Assembly (NCBI GenBank): GCA_003116875.1
Contig: BCKT01000003.1
Coordinates: 809,143 to 873,142, forward strand
Direction of reading: 5' to 3'
Source: Takashimella koratensis
Lineage: Eukaryota > Basidiomycota > Tremellomycetes > Trichosporonales > Tetragoniomycetaceae
Length of the DNA stretch: 64,000 nt
In this document: positions 22,326 through 34,884 of the stretch, piece by piece
How positions within the stretch are numbered: the first letter of the stretch is position 1
Layout of the letters: the number at the start of each line of letters is the position of its first letter
The notes under the pieces: generated by a model
Database searches by the model: none
What the model was told of the DNA's origin: nothing
Seen by the model: only the letters and a program-made list of their open reading frames with translations
Translations under genes and position numbers: made by a program

Positions 22326-23699
22326 TCTGTCATAAGCGCAAGCGCAAACACGAGCACGAGCGCGTCAGCGCGAGTGCAAGTGCGAGTGTAAGCAGGAGCG
22401 TCTACCGGTTTCGAAACCCCTTTGGACAGTGACGTGACTGTAACTTGATAGTGTACTGTTCTCTTGATATGACGACGACGAGCGACCGGGTGTAGACAAT
22501 TCAGCCTATACCTAGTCCCTACGACCTTTCCCTCCCAACCTTTACTTCTCAACCACGCATATACCCCTCTACGCCATTCTCATACCCTCTTTCATTGGAC
22601 ACTTGCCGGACACTACCTGCCCAATTCGTGTTCTAAGCCTATAGTCTACACAAATCTTTTATACTTCATCAACTCCCACTCCTCCTTCCCTTCAATCTTC
22701 AACTTCTCGCTTCTCAACACGCCACGGACTCTCTGGGAGATGATCTGTAACGCCCGCCCCCAGCCCTGTTTTGCTCGACTTTTCTTCGTTATGATCCCTC
22801 TCTTCGTGTCTTCGTTTCTCATATATACCCCTAGCTCGTCATCATTTATGAAACGAGTAGCCAACTGTGACTGCTTTGCATGCCTGTCTGCGGTCTTGAT
22901 TTCCTTCTGCTCCATTTACTCTGTCTGTTTTCCGTCTCCTCCGCTTGAGCGCCTCTGCGACCAGCTGCTCTGATCGAGTCACGACGTCTATCTCACGTCA
23001 ACCCCCCTGTCACCCAGCCTACGCATGCTACAACGCGCCTAGCCCTCAATCGTATGCTTAGTCCCCGCACTTCCACCTCGCCCCTTATTCTACGCCGCAG
23101 TTTTTACCAAGGAAATCCAAACGAAACGACGTGTTCAGTTCACTGCCCTAACCTATTGACCCCTGTAGTGGGGTTTTTCCAGCTTGTCCCAGCTTGTCCC
23201 TACTTCGGGTGGGCCGAAATCGCAGGCGCGCGTCGGTCCGCCCCTCTTACTCTCGCGTGAGGCTGTTCCACATCTGCATGACCTGATACACCACGCATAG
23301 TAATGGGTGATATACAGGTCCGTGATCAGTCGACGCGAGTGGTAGTGGCAGTTACAGGACAAGAGGAGGGCAGAAAGAGGGGGGAAAAACAAGTTTCAGC
23401 TACATATCACATTTTTTTACACAAAGACGAAGGAAAAAGAAGAGGGGGCAAAGAGGTCATCGTCAAGGGGTCATGATGCGGAAAGAGTGCGGTCGTGGTT
23501 GGTGATGGTGCTGGCAGGATAGGCAGGTGGACAACGAGCGTGAGATGTAAGGAAACAGACAGGGCAAGGTAGAGATTGTGGGCGATGGAAGGGGTGAAGA
23601 CGCCGACCCGCTGGCGCAGACAGAAGGCTTGGCATCTGGTTCTGAACGAGATGTGGGACAGGATTGCGAGGAGATGGAGAAGAAGAGCTTTAGGGTGGA
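22326..23699. other. Convergent intergenic region, no gene seen
   Basis: These 1,374 bases lie between the convergent LysM and GH5 stops. A run of GCAAGCGCAAACACGAGCACG-like degenerate repeats occurs at about 22335-22400. An AT-richer part follows at 22640-22860, and A-rich runs at 23380-23450 fit the GH5 3' end. Short stop-free stretches show no family resemblance. Confidence 0.45.
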
Positions 23700-26588
23700 T
23701 CAAGCAATCACACAACTACCAGGACATACGTCACCCCAACCTCCTGAGCTAGTATCGTAATTTGATTCTCTCACGATCGCTCCGTTTCTTCTCTTGATTT
23801 CGATAGAATACACTTGTTCGCGTTCTCCCTTTGATGGAAGTGGGTACGTCCAGAAGAGCGTTTGGCCTCGGATCGACCATGTTCCATGCGATACGGAGAC
23901 GGTGATATCCAGTGCGAGTGGCGAGGCTCCGCCCAAAGTGGTCGCGTTGGTAGTTGCGTTGGCGGTGGTAGGTGAAGAGGACGAAAAGACTTGCGGGGAG
24001 AGGGAGGCGGGGGAAGCGTCGACGCCTTGAACAGAGACAACGGCGCCGGTTTTGCCCACTTGAGAGAGCGGGACGGGCGTAGGAGAGCGCGAGGAACCTT
24101 GGTCGCTACCTAAGAGAGAGAGCTTGGACCCGTCTCTCGACCCCCATGATCCCGTTGCACGCTCGTTCTTCCTCCCGCTTTCTTCCCCGGATCCCAAGCT
24201 GCCCGCGTAGTGTGCGAAAGGGAGGTACACCTCCGTTCCTATTTCCTCTTCCTCCAGACCACCTGCCCCTACCCCAGCTCCTTGCACCGCAGCGTCCTCG
24301 GCGCTGACCCGGACAGTGAGCTTGAACGTACTCGATTTGATATCAAAGTCGAGTCGGTCAGGCCGGCCGACCGTGGCAATCGGGTACGGGCGGCAGAAGG
24401 CGGAGATCGCACGTGCGCCATCGAGGATGAGAGAAGGGGTGATACCTTCACCTGATTCGATTGACTTGAGCGACAGACCCGGTGCCGAACCGATGGGCGG
24501 TGCAAGGGTGGTCGACGACGCAGCGGACGGAGAAGGCACAACACCATCCCCGTTCTCGTATCCGTCCGGGGGCGGGGACTTCGAGTCGTCCGCGCTCCAG
24601 ATCGACAGATCCTCGCCGTTCCACAGGTCTCCCCATTCGTGTGAGTTGTCCGGGCAGTACGTCCACAGTGTCCAATTCAACACGTTCGGTCCATCCGCCG
24701 CGTTCAACGAACAGTCCCACGCTTTCTGTTGAGCCGAATAGTCCCCCTCGCCTTTACCTCCATCGACGTAGCCATACGCGCGCTTCTCGTCCATATCGTA
24801 CGGACAACCAATCTCACCGATCAACGTTGGGTACGCACCCAAGCACTCGCTAGTGTCGGCTTTCAGAATTCCCAGTTGTTCTTGGATACACTTTCGGATC
24901 GCGGTTTCACCAACTTTGATCGCGCCGACAGTGGACCAGTATTTCCCCCTGATGAGACCGAGCGCGTCGGCGTTGAACCAATTCCAGTGTTTGGTCATGA
25001 GCGTAAGCCCGTCGTAGTAGTGCGGCGAGGAGCAAGCGCGGTGCGACAGGAAGCTGCTGGGTAGCGAGGGGGGTTGCTTGAATACCGCAGTCTGGATGAA
25101 GTGGATAGCCTCAGGGTGGTGTTTCCGAATTCGGGAGGCGTAGGATAACCAGTGGACCCGCCAGAAGTCGGCTGTAAAGTCTGCGCGACGGGTAGGATCC
25201 GCAGGACTCGTTGTAAAGTAGTCGGGTCGGAGTAGCTTGGACGTTGTAACGTCCCACACACCGTGCTGCGCCCAGACTGGAACGAGTCAGTAGTTGTTCA
25301 GTCAAGACTTTCGTGAAACTCACTACAAGTGCCAAGCTTCCATTCGCTGGACCGCTTCCACCCCCACTTGCCACCTCCGCGTGTCACCTCGTCCTCTGGC
25401 GCGAGCCACAGCTTGACCCCCTTGGGATCGAGGACAATTGTCCCGTTCTTCGAGGGTCCGAGCGCTCCAAAGTCCCACACAGGAACCTCTACCGCCTCGC
25501 CCATACCCAGCCGCATTCCTTCAAACGGGGTCGGCGACGGGCCTTTCTTCAACGGCTGGTCGGCAGGAATCAAATTCAGGTCTTTCACCCCAATCATCCC
25601 TTCTCCAGGCTCGTTCATGCTGTCCCATCCGAGAATGCACGAGTCGTACAGGTCCGCGGCGGTGGTCGCGATCCGATCAGCCAGGACAGCAACGGCATCG
25701 ATGTAATGATCTTGCAGCCAGTCTTGGATGTTGCGCCCGTCGATGATGGCTTTCGGAGCGTAGGCTTTGCCAGCGAAGAAGAGCGTCCAGACGGTTTGGG
25801 ACAGAAGGCGAGAGTAGTTGGTCGACCAAATCATCTTGGGGAACTTGGACGGCTGGGGCGAGTCGGCGTTGGGGTACTCGGAGTGCAACAATGCAGCGTA
25901 GGTGGGTGTGATATGGTGCGGGTCGATCCCGCATGCGTACAGCGTCCAGAGGGGCGCGCCCGATCCGCCAGAGAAGCGCGACCACTGAAGGGTCAGCAAA
26001 GACCGAGGATACTTTGCTTCATCCCACACTTACAACATCCTGATGAGGGTCCATGTAGACGCGGAACCCCCATTCTTTGCACTTGTAGAGCACGCGAATC
26101 GTGTAGTCGATAAATTCTTGATCATACTTTCCACTATGAGACGATCAGCAGGGGAACGGACGTATTCTCATTACGCGCCTACTCACGGTCCCTCGTGCTC
26201 GATCGCTTCCCAGGTAAACACGTATCTCAACAAGTTGAATCCCCATGCCCTCAGTCGCGCCAAATGGACCTTTACCAGTCAGCCTAGCCGTCACCTCCCC
26301 AATCATCTACTCAGATCCTCGTGTTCCTAGGAGACTTACATCAGCACTACCGTCGTCGAGGTTGAGCGGCCGCCCAACCCAACTACTACTTCCTGCCTCT
26401 GCCTCCGCCCACATCTTCTCATTGCTCCAACTGGGCTGGCCGAGCGGGGCCTTGCTGGAACCAGAAAGATTGACTCCACGGAGCACGATGGAACGGCCCG
26501 ATGTGTCTTGGAAGAAGACGGAAGAGGCATGTAGGTAGTCGGAGGGAACGGGTTTGCCCGTCACGGGAGATACGGTCGGAGGAGCCAT
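23700..26588 (-). CDS. EGH1: Glycoside hydrolase family 5, steryl-glucosidase type
   Basis: Large retaining beta-glucosidase of GH5, most like the fungal subgroup of ergosteryl-beta-glucosidases and glucosylceramidases (yeast Egh1, Cryptococcus EGCrP2). Five exons: 26588-26340, 26269-26187, 26133-26034, 25984-25324 and 25276-23700 give 889 residues. No signal peptide is visible, which fits an intracellular enzyme. Blocks are [49 protein letters not shown], the acid/base region [10 protein letters not shown] (NEP Glu) and the nucleophile region [12 protein letters not shown]. After [20 protein letters not shown] comes a C-terminal beta-rich part with long Ser/Gly-rich inserts (about 640-820). 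The choice between sterol glucoside and glucosylceramide as substrate cannot be made by eye. The gene is divergent from RIM13. Confidence 0.87.
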
Positions 26589-27509
26589 GGTGTAGGATAG
26601 AGAGTGGATAGAAAGGTGGAGTGGATGAAAAGAGATCTCTATTTAAATGTGAGTGGTGAGGGAGGGTGGGTGGGACGATGCAGTGCCTGTAGCTGGTGGT
26701 CTTGGTCGTGAGACAATGAAGATGATGTAGTTGTAGGCAAGGTGGATTGATTTGATGGATCGGAAGAAACCGAGAGACACCGAGCGAGACGGAGGGGTTG
26801 GAAACGTTGGCGTGGTCGTCTCCGAGGGGCGGTGCGGCGACTTGCGGCGATGGCTACGGCGAGACTACGGCGACCGGTAGAGTGTACTGCTTTGAAGTTC
26901 TCGCCACTGAGGGGGAGGGGTGGTGGTTGGTGTTGAGGATGAGGGAGAGTGGGGGGGTGGTGATATATGCACAAAGCAAAGTGGGTGGGACGATGGGATC
27001 CGAGGGATGCGGGTGGTGGTGGGGTGGTGGGTGGTGGGTGTGCGGTGTGCGGTGTGCGGTGTGCGGTGATTGACCCCGGTCGATAAGCGTTGGAGCGATC
27101 ACGCACAATCCTCCAGGCAGGGAAAGGGAGCAAAGGATATCCAGCCGCGGCGACTAACCAGGGTTCTTCTGTTCTGCTCAGTCTACTCTGTGCGCTCAGA
27201 GGCAAGGACGAGTATCCCGGGGAGCAGCGAGGGGAGGGGACAGTCGTCGATACTGGGAGGGGAATGGGCCGAGAGACCAGGCGGGAGGGGGCCAGGCGGA
27301 GACTGAGACTGAGACTCAACAGGTGGCGTCATACTCCACTCCGGACTGAGCCGGGTCATCTTGCTCCACTCCACACCCACCGTTGCTATCCACCACATCC
27401 CCCTCTCGTACCCGCCGATTGCCATTCCATAGCCGTCAACAGTCGCTTGACTTCCCTCCTCCCCTCCTCCTCCTACCACCTCTCCCTCACCGGTACTCCC
27501 ACCCTACCA
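26589..27509. promoter_or_regulatory. Divergent promoter, GH5 and RIM13
   Basis: This 921-base region between divergent starts has strongly G/T-biased low-complexity DNA at about 26920-27070, including four copies of TGCGGTG at 27041-27068. It ends in a pyrimidine-rich leader (27360-27505) before the RIM13 start. No separate gene is supported. Confidence 0.5.
27041..27068. repeat. Four tandem copies of TGCGGTG
   Basis: A perfect 7-bp tandem repeat in the shared upstream region of GH5 and RIM13, preceded by related GGTGGTGGGG sequence. Confidence 0.85.
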
Positions 27510-30500
27510 ATGCCCTTCACCACCTACAATGAAGGCCTCAAGATAGCCCAAGACACTGCCTCTCGCGCCATCTCCATCGAATCCTCCCTCTCTTCCCTCC
27601 CACCCACCGCCTCGGCTTTACCTACCCTCCTCCGTGCTTTCCCACTCTACATCTCCTCCGCCGAATCATACTCACACCTCCTCGCGTCCTCCCTCGTCCC
27701 GACCTCGGAACGCGCCGCGGTCCAGAAGAAATGGAGACTCGTACTTGAGCGGGCCGAGAAGGTGAAGAAAAAAGTAGAGGAGCTAGGAGGAGCTGTAGGG
27801 AGAGCGGAAGTAAGTGAGGATGGAGAGGAAGGGGCAGTCAAGAGGAGAGGAGGGAAATTGAATGGACTAGACCTAGGGTCTTGGGAGTGTACCAAGGAAG
27901 GCAAGGTCTGGGATGCAGGGGTCAGGAGAGAGGTGAAGGGGAGACCAGATAGAGAGTTTGAAGGAGCGGTGTGGAGGGATGCAGCACAGCCAAGCATGGG
28001 AGAGCTCGACGCAGAGTGGGCAGAAGCGAGCGAAGCGTCGTGGCGCGCCGACGAGAGAGGAATTGAAAGTGGAACTACAAGTGGAGGTGGAGGAGCAGCG
28101 TCGATAAAGGAACAGACGACACGGTGGCTTGCTCGACAAGGACCAGGCGCAGACTGCTCGATCAGCGCAGCGATGACCGTGTGTTTAGAGCACAACAGGC
28201 GGTTCGGAACCTCAGTGAGTGCTGTGAGAGAACAGTCACCTCATTGATCAGTGATAGTGCACCTCAGCTGACACTTTGCGATTATCGTAATGGTCAGTTG
28301 GCACGAGAAGCGCTGTACCCGCAGGCCAGGGCAGTTGGGTTATTACCCGCCCCTCGGCGCTCGGAGAACGGCAAGCACGTCGTCAGGCTGATGATTAATG
28401 GTCTCTGGCGAGCTGTGAGTTGCCGGTTCGAGATACCCCTTTGGCACTTGTCATTCCACTCCTGAAACTGAGCTGACATCCGGCTACTGCAGGTCGAGAT
28501 CGACTCCCTCCTGCCCTTTTCTCCTTCCTCGCAACGACCTCTACACATCACGTCCTTCCCCTTTCCTCTTTCCCTTTCCAACCTCTCTTCATCTCCTACC
28601 CTTCCCCAACCCACCTCCACCTCTGTGTCAACTTCGCCCACTTCCCGCTTCTCCCCCTCAGACACCACCTCGGGCCCCGCTTGGCTTCCACTCTCCACCA
28701 AAGCCTATTTCAAAGCCCTAGGAGGATACGATATACCCGGAAGCGACCCGTCACCGGACGTCTACGCCTTCACAGGCTGGATACCGGAGCGGATTAGCTT
28801 GCGACACGGATTTCAGAGGGAAAAAGAGTGGAGTAGGGTGTGTAAGGCATGGCAAATGGGGAGAGTGATGGTTACGCTTGGGACAGGGGAGAGTGTGGAT
28901 GAAGATTCCGGAGTGGGAGGAACGGTCGGCCGAGGGGAAGGAAAGGGGGAAGGGAAGGCGGGAGGGGAGGGGATGATAGATGGGGAGAATAGCAAGGTGC
29001 AGCTCGTCCCTCTTCATGCGTATGCGGTGACCGGTGAGTCAGAGAATGAAGAGGCACAGTGTAATGAATAGGGTAAGCTAACATATTGACTGGTTCGTTA
29101 GACATGCGGGTGGAAGGCGACCAAAGGATTTTGGAGATTTACGATCCTGGCACCTCCAAGATGCAATACGACTCAATCAATTCGAGGCTGTCCAGCCTGG
29201 GTATACACAACGGCCAAACACGGCCCGGTGTTCATTCTAGCAGTGCACGAGGAGGAGAAGGAGGTAGCAACATTGGAGCCGACGACAAAGCGGCAGTCAG
29301 TCCCGCGGGATTGTTCACCATGTCGTGGGATCAAGTATGTAATCGGTTCGATACATTCAATCTCAATTGGGACCCCGAGTCGTTCCCAGTCACGGTGGAG
29401 AGGCATTGGTGAGTCCCCTCCTTCTGTACAGAAACCTGGTACTGCCCAGAGACGATGCCTCAAGGTTTCTGAGTTGAGGATGGAGTCTAACTCTTATCTC
29501 TCCTCACAGGTCTTGGCCGAAGCCTTTGGCGGCAGGCGAAGTGTCTACGTTCGGTACGTCATCAACCCTGGCTCCAAACCCCTTCCCCACACTCCTACAC
29601 TCTTCCGCTGTCTCTGCTCACTCAGACCACTTCAGGTGCTAGCCCCCGGTACCGCCTCCGGGTCAAGTCGACTCCCGGCTCCGAAGTCTGGGTCCTCTTA
29701 TCGCAACACATGGTTAATCGAGATCGAAGGTTAGACGACGTCGCGCTTCGGGTGGTCCGTGTTTATGGTCCAGGGAACCATCCGATGGTTCTCCAGATCG
29801 CACCGGCGTCACGAGGGGTGAGTGCAGCGGGGTGGTCTGAAATTTCCACGAAACCTAACGCCCTTCTCGACCGACCTTCTGAGCTGTGGCTGACTTGTCC
29901 TTCTCCCGCCCTCAATTTTGCTCTACCTACCACCGGCGGATACAGTCTCCCTACACGAACGCACTACATACGTTGGTCCGTCGTGATCTGCGTGATGCGG
30001 AATGCGTCTACGATGTCTTACCGGTCCGGGATGGGGGCGACTTTCAGACAGGGTTCACGCTTCGGGCGTTTGCCTCCCTTGGTGCGGAATTGACGCTTGA
30101 GCGAATCCGGACGTCATTGCCTTTTGTCCAAACGGTGAGTACTTGAGGCTCCCAAGTGCGGTGTTCAACCAAGAGGGAGGAGGTACCCTTTCGACTGGAC
30201 CAATTCCTCGCTGACGGCGCTCAGGTCCCATCTACACTGACCAAGCGCAACGCGGGTGGTAATCCCGGTTACCCAACACACCACCACAATCCGCAATACA
30301 AACTAACGATCCGACGCCCGAGCGTGGGTCCAGGTAGTCCACTAGATGCGGTCTCGGCAGCAGTGGGGAAAGCGACGGTCAGGGTCTCGTTGTGTGGTGC
30401 CGCAGAAGTGCCGTGGAATGTTAGGGTCATGTGGGGCAAAGGAGAATTGGTTATTGAGTGAGTGGACGACGGGCGGTCCGGAAGAGAGAAAAGGGGAGAA

Positions 30501-31489
30501 GGGGGAGACGGAGGGGGAGGAGGGAGGGATGGATGAGGAGAAGGAGATAGGACAAAGCTGATCAAGGACAGTCCTGCTGAAGATGACGTGGTGTGTAATT
30601 CGGGAGCGTACTCGTACGGTATGGCGTTTGCGGAAGAAGTCAACATTCAACGTGAGTACAAATTTGCGCTTCACGCTTGAACCAAACACCTTCGTTCCCT
30701 TGCTCTTGACTCTGCGCCACACACTCAAGCTGATCCATGATCCACATGACGTCTATATCATCCTATCCTCGCTTCCTGACATCTTGTGCTTCACAGCTGG
30801 AGACTACACTATCATTGTATCGTGTTTCGAACCCGGGCAGGTCGGGCAGTTCAGCCTAAGCGTGGAATCGTCGGCGCCTGTGTCGATCACTGAGATCCCA
30901 GCCGAGGGCGCGGGTTTGTTCAGCCGCGCGATCACGGGAAGATGGTGAGTACAAAGTATAGTCAAGATGGATCAGCCTATCAAGTGTTTTATTATCGTTG
31001 GTTCTGAGGCTGATACCTGTCTTCTGGATTGCAGGGATGAAATGAGTGCCGGTGGTCGACCTAGTGCGTCGAAGTATCACCTCAACCCGAAACTCGAGCT
31101 CATTCTCCCTGCTCCCGCTACCGTCTTGTACGTGTGCCTTTTACACTTTCCCCATCTCTACCCGCTAACCTTTTTTCTCCCACTGCTTCTTCGTGGTCTT
31201 TCCTAACCCAACCTCCTCTTCGGACTCCAGCGCACGCCTATCCCTACCCACACCTGCATCAATACCCATCAACCTCTCCATCTTCCGACGCGATATCGGC
31301 GGCGCACTCGGTGACCTCGTCGCGACTTCAGGCCCGTATATCGACCGCACAGCCGGCGTGGTCGTTCCCCGCTCTACACTCCAGGCCGGGGTGTATGTCG
31401 TCGTTCCGTCGACGTATGAGCACGGGGTAGAGACGACTTGGGGAGTTAGTATGTGGAGTAGTGGCGTGATGAGTCTGGAGAAGGTGTAG
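27510..31489 (+). CDS. RIM13: Calpain-like protease of the alkaline pH (Rim) pathway
   Basis: Cysteine protease of the PalB/Rim13/calpain-7 family, which cleaves the Rim101/PacC transcription factor in the pH-response pathway at endosomes. Twelve exons: 27510-28214, 28298-28414, 28493-29033, 29102-29408, 29510-29553, 29636-29817, 29946-30134, 30225-30457, 30572-30651, 30797-30944, 31035-31127 and 31231-31489 give 965 residues. The N-terminal 100 residues are helical and MIT-like. The catalytic Cys block is QGPGADCSISAAMTVCLEH; RRSENGKHVVRLMINGLWR follows. The catalytic His is in LVPLHAYAVTD and the Asn in FNLNWDPESFP. Two C-terminal calpain beta domains include RYRLRVKSTPGSEVWVLLSQ, NPQYKLTIRR and FEPGQVGQFSLSVESSAPVS. 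A Gly/Glu-rich insert (about 425-455) lies between the Cys and His parts. Confidence 0.92.
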
Positions 31490-32366
31490 TGCGTCTGGTA
31501 GGGGCGATTTATCTCAAGGTTCACGTGGTGGGGTCGTAGGGTGGTGAGGTGTGAGATGAGCTGAGTTGAGGGGGCTGTGAGGTGTGGTCCTGCTCGCTTC
31601 TGGATCAGGTAAACGAGTTGGAACGCGTTTATTTGATCAACATCCACCTCGGTGTGGATGAAGGGTCGCTTGATCCCTTGGTTGTTGGGTCGCTTGGTAT
31701 CGCTTGCACTTTATCGAGATCAGCAATCACGCTCGTCTCGTTTCCGTTCCAGGTTCCAGCAGTTTCACTTTTGGACAATTCCCTGTTGTTGTACCCTCTC
31801 TTCAGTAAACTATGCATTGCATCCGACTCGACTCGATATAGGACTGAGGTCTCTTCGGATTCGCGCGTCGCCGCAACCCTCTACGCACGGTGGTGCGCGC
31901 TGTCCCCGCTCAATCGGGGCCTAGATTGCTCGGTACGTCCGGGTGATTTCCACTCGCCCTAATACGAAAGGTGCGTTGGGAGCCAATGAACGATGGGAGG
32001 GCGGCGGTAAGCCCGTGAGGCGGCTGCGTGGGAGCGCTTAGTTGGCTCCGGGGCGTGGGTTTTTACCGCAAGTCGTAATTGAGTAAGTACAAGTAAGCGC
32101 CCGAGACAGTATCACGCTCAGCCCCAGACGAGTAACCGGCTTCTCTCAAAGGTGGGGCGGGGCGCGCGGTGGGCAACAGGCAACAGGCAACCCAACCGGT
32201 GTGTGGGTGAGAGTGACAGGCATAGATATCATCATCCTCAAATTTCTTTTCTTCTTCATTCCTCTTCTTCCCCATCTCTCATCCGCGTCGTTGATCCCTC
32301 ACTCACTACATACTCACTCCACTCACACACCATCACACACCATCACACACATCACACCACTCTATC
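31490..32366. promoter_or_regulatory. Intergenic region and PUT2 promoter
   Basis: This 877-base gap lies between RIM13 and PUT2, both on the plus strand. The last 100 bases before the PUT2 start are C/A/T-rich with CATCACACAC repeats (32325-32355), a typical leader. Nothing coding is supported. Proline-responsive sites may be here, but I could not identify one reliably. Confidence 0.5.
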
Positions 32367-34638
32367 ATGTCTGCTCAACTCGCCGCTTTCCGTGTTCCCG
32401 AGATTGACAATGAACCGATGGTGAGTCCCATTCTCATCTCTCCTCTACTCTTCCTTCATACCCCAGGCCCCATACATCTCACTCTACCCATCTCCCTCTC
32501 GTCACCCATTTCCTTCCCTCTTCCCGTCTGCATTATTCTATCTACCTTCCCTTAAGCATGACCACTGATACCGCTCCTTCCCTCAGAGGTCGTACCCGCC
32601 TGGATCGGCAGACAGGAAGGGCCTCGAGGCCGCGCTCGCCAAGATGCAGGCGTCGCTCCCATTCGAGGTTCCCTGTGTGATCAACGGCAAGGAGGTGAGT
32701 CACGAACCGTTCTTCAGCCGCCTACTCCTTGCGTGATTGTGCGAGCTATCAAGACAAAGCTAGACCTCTACCCCGATTCTAGTTCACGCACGCTGACACC
32801 AGGCCCTCCTTTGTCCCTATTCTAGGTCAAGACTGGTGACCTCGGCAAGCAGCCATTGCCGCACGACCACGCCAACCACCTTTGCAACTACCACGCTGCC
32901 TCTCCGGCGGTCGTCGACTCTGCCATCTCCGGTGCGCTCGCTGGCAAGGCCGCATGGGAGGCGCTTCCGTGGGCAGACAAGGCAGCCATCTTCCTCAAGG
33001 CAGCCGACCTCATCGCGGGCAAGTACCGCTTCGAGCTCATGGCCGCTACCATGTTGGGTCAGGGCAAGAACGCGTGGCAAGCTGAGATTGACGCCGCCGC
33101 TGAGTTGTGCGACTTTCTTCGATTCGGTGTCAAGTACGTCGAAGACCTCTACGCGCAACAACCGCCGCGTAACTCCCCTGGCGTCTGGAACCGAACCGAG
33201 TATCGGCCACTCGAGGGTTTCATCCTCGCTGTCACCCCGTTCAACTTTACCGCGATCGGGGGCAACCTCGTCGGCGCACCTGCGCTTGTCGGCAACGTAG
33301 TCGTCTGGAAACCCTCCCCAGCAGCTACTTACTCCAACTATATCGTCCACAAGATCTTCCTCGAAGCTGGTCTCCCACCGAGCGTGATCCAGTTCGTCCC
33401 CGGTTCCCCACCAGAGGTCGTCAAGCAGTGTATCGATCACAAAGAATTTGGCGGTCTTCACTTCACCGGCTCGACCCACATCTTCCGTAAACTTTGGAAA
33501 GACATTGCCGCCAACCTCGACATTTACCCTGGCTATCCTAGGATCGTGGGTGAGACGGGAGGGAAGAACTTTCACTTGTACCACCCGTCTGCGGATATCC
33601 AGTCGGGTGTTGTCCAGGCGATCCGAGCGGCGTTCGAGTACTCTGGCCAAAAGTGCTCAGCACTCGCGAGAGTGTACGTGCCCCGCTCGATGTGGGAAGG
33701 AGGGTTCAAGACCGAGCTCGTCAAGCAGACGTCCGAGATTACCGTCGGTCCGTGTACCTCATGGGACCACTTCACCGGACCGGTTATTGGTCGACCAGCG
33801 TTCGACAAGATCACAGGTATCATCGAGAAGGCCAAGTCCGAGGGCGGTGAGGTTATTGCCGGTGGGACATGGGACGACTCGAAGGGTTTCTTCATCAAGC
33901 CTACGGTTATCGTCACCAAGGATCCCAAATCGCTCACAATGACCGAGGAAATCTTTGGACCTGTCATGACCGTTTACGTCTACGAGGACGCAGAGTTTGA
34001 TAACATCCCTGAACTCATCGACTCGACTACGACCTACGCCCTCACCGGTGCTCTGTGAGTTTTGTGGTTTGAGTTTCTTAACTTGTCTTATCGTTTGGGT
34101 GATGGCTGGTAAGAGAGAGAACACGGCTGACATGCTTGCCTATAGTTTCGCCAAAGACCGCGCCGCACTCGCTAGCGCCTCGCACAAGCTCCGCAACTCG
34201 GCTGGTAACTTCTACATCAACGACAAGGTGAGTTTCACCCCTTTATCAACTGGACCTCTATTTGCCCTCTACTACGATCCCGTCGATCACTTCCTCATTA
34301 GTCTCCATGACCGTGAGCGCCAACTGACTCCTCCAGTGCACCGGCGCTGTCGTGGGTCAGCAACCGTTCGGAGGTGCCCGCGCGAGCGGAACCAACGACA
34401 AGGTGAGTGACATGTCGACTGAACAATATTGGTCTTTGATTATGTGTGCTGACTCTTCGATCACAGTCGGGCTCCATGAACATCTTCTACCGCTTCATTG
34501 TGAGTACCCTCCTCTTGGTCTCTGCATAAAATCACGCCAAGGACACAATGCTGACTCTTTTCCTTTCAGTCTGCACGATCAATCAAGGAGAACTTTATCG
34601 CTCCGACAGAGTACCAGTACCCGTCCAACTTGCTCTAA
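32367..34638 (+). CDS. PUT2: Delta-1-pyrroline-5-carboxylate dehydrogenase
   Basis: Aldehyde dehydrogenase (ALDH4 family) that oxidises glutamate semialdehyde/P5C to glutamate, the second step of proline breakdown in mitochondria. Seven exons: 32367-32420, 32587-32694, 32826-34054, 34146-34227, 34337-34402, 34467-34499 and 34570-34638 give 546 residues. Blocks are VTPFNFTAIGGNLVGAPALV, NVVVWKPSPAA and FTGST. The Glu is in IVGETGGKNFHLYHPSADIQ, the catalytic Cys in FEYSGQKCSALARVYVP. EEIFGPVMTVYVYED, NFYINDK and QQPFGGARASGTNDK are typical of P5CDH. The N terminus starts close to the conserved NEPM and shows no clear presequence, unlike yeast Put2; either targeting is cryptic or an upstream exon is missed. 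Confidence 0.93.
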
Positions 34639-34839
34639 CCCTCTACCCTATCCCCTATCCCCTCTTCGCCTCTTCCTTTCTCTCGATCTCCTCTCTGTTC
34701 CTTTCACCTTTCTGCGTACCTTATAAAAACAAGATAGCTACTTCAGTTCGTCAGTATCGAGGACGATACGATTCCAAAAGCTTTTTTTTTTCTGTAAACC
34801 ACCACAATGCATTGTTCTGTACCCTTGTGTTCCCGCTCG

Positions 34840-34853
34840 CCCCCCCCCCCCCC
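34840..34853. repeat. Poly-C run near gene ends
   Basis: Fourteen consecutive C on the plus strand in the short gap between the convergent PUT2 and BUD22 stops. Confidence 0.85.
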
Positions 34854-34884
34854 TTTTTCCGGGTTGTTGGCGATGATCAAACAC

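Noticed and set aside
25313..26113. 266-codon plus-strand open frame antisense to the GH5 gene
   Set aside because: GC-rich coding DNA keeps the opposite strand open; it crosses a real intron and shows no domain.
32817..33650. 277-codon minus-strand open frame antisense to PUT2
   Set aside because: Lies inside the longest PUT2 exon; composition (Val/Arg/Asp-rich) is typical of antisense to a conserved gene.
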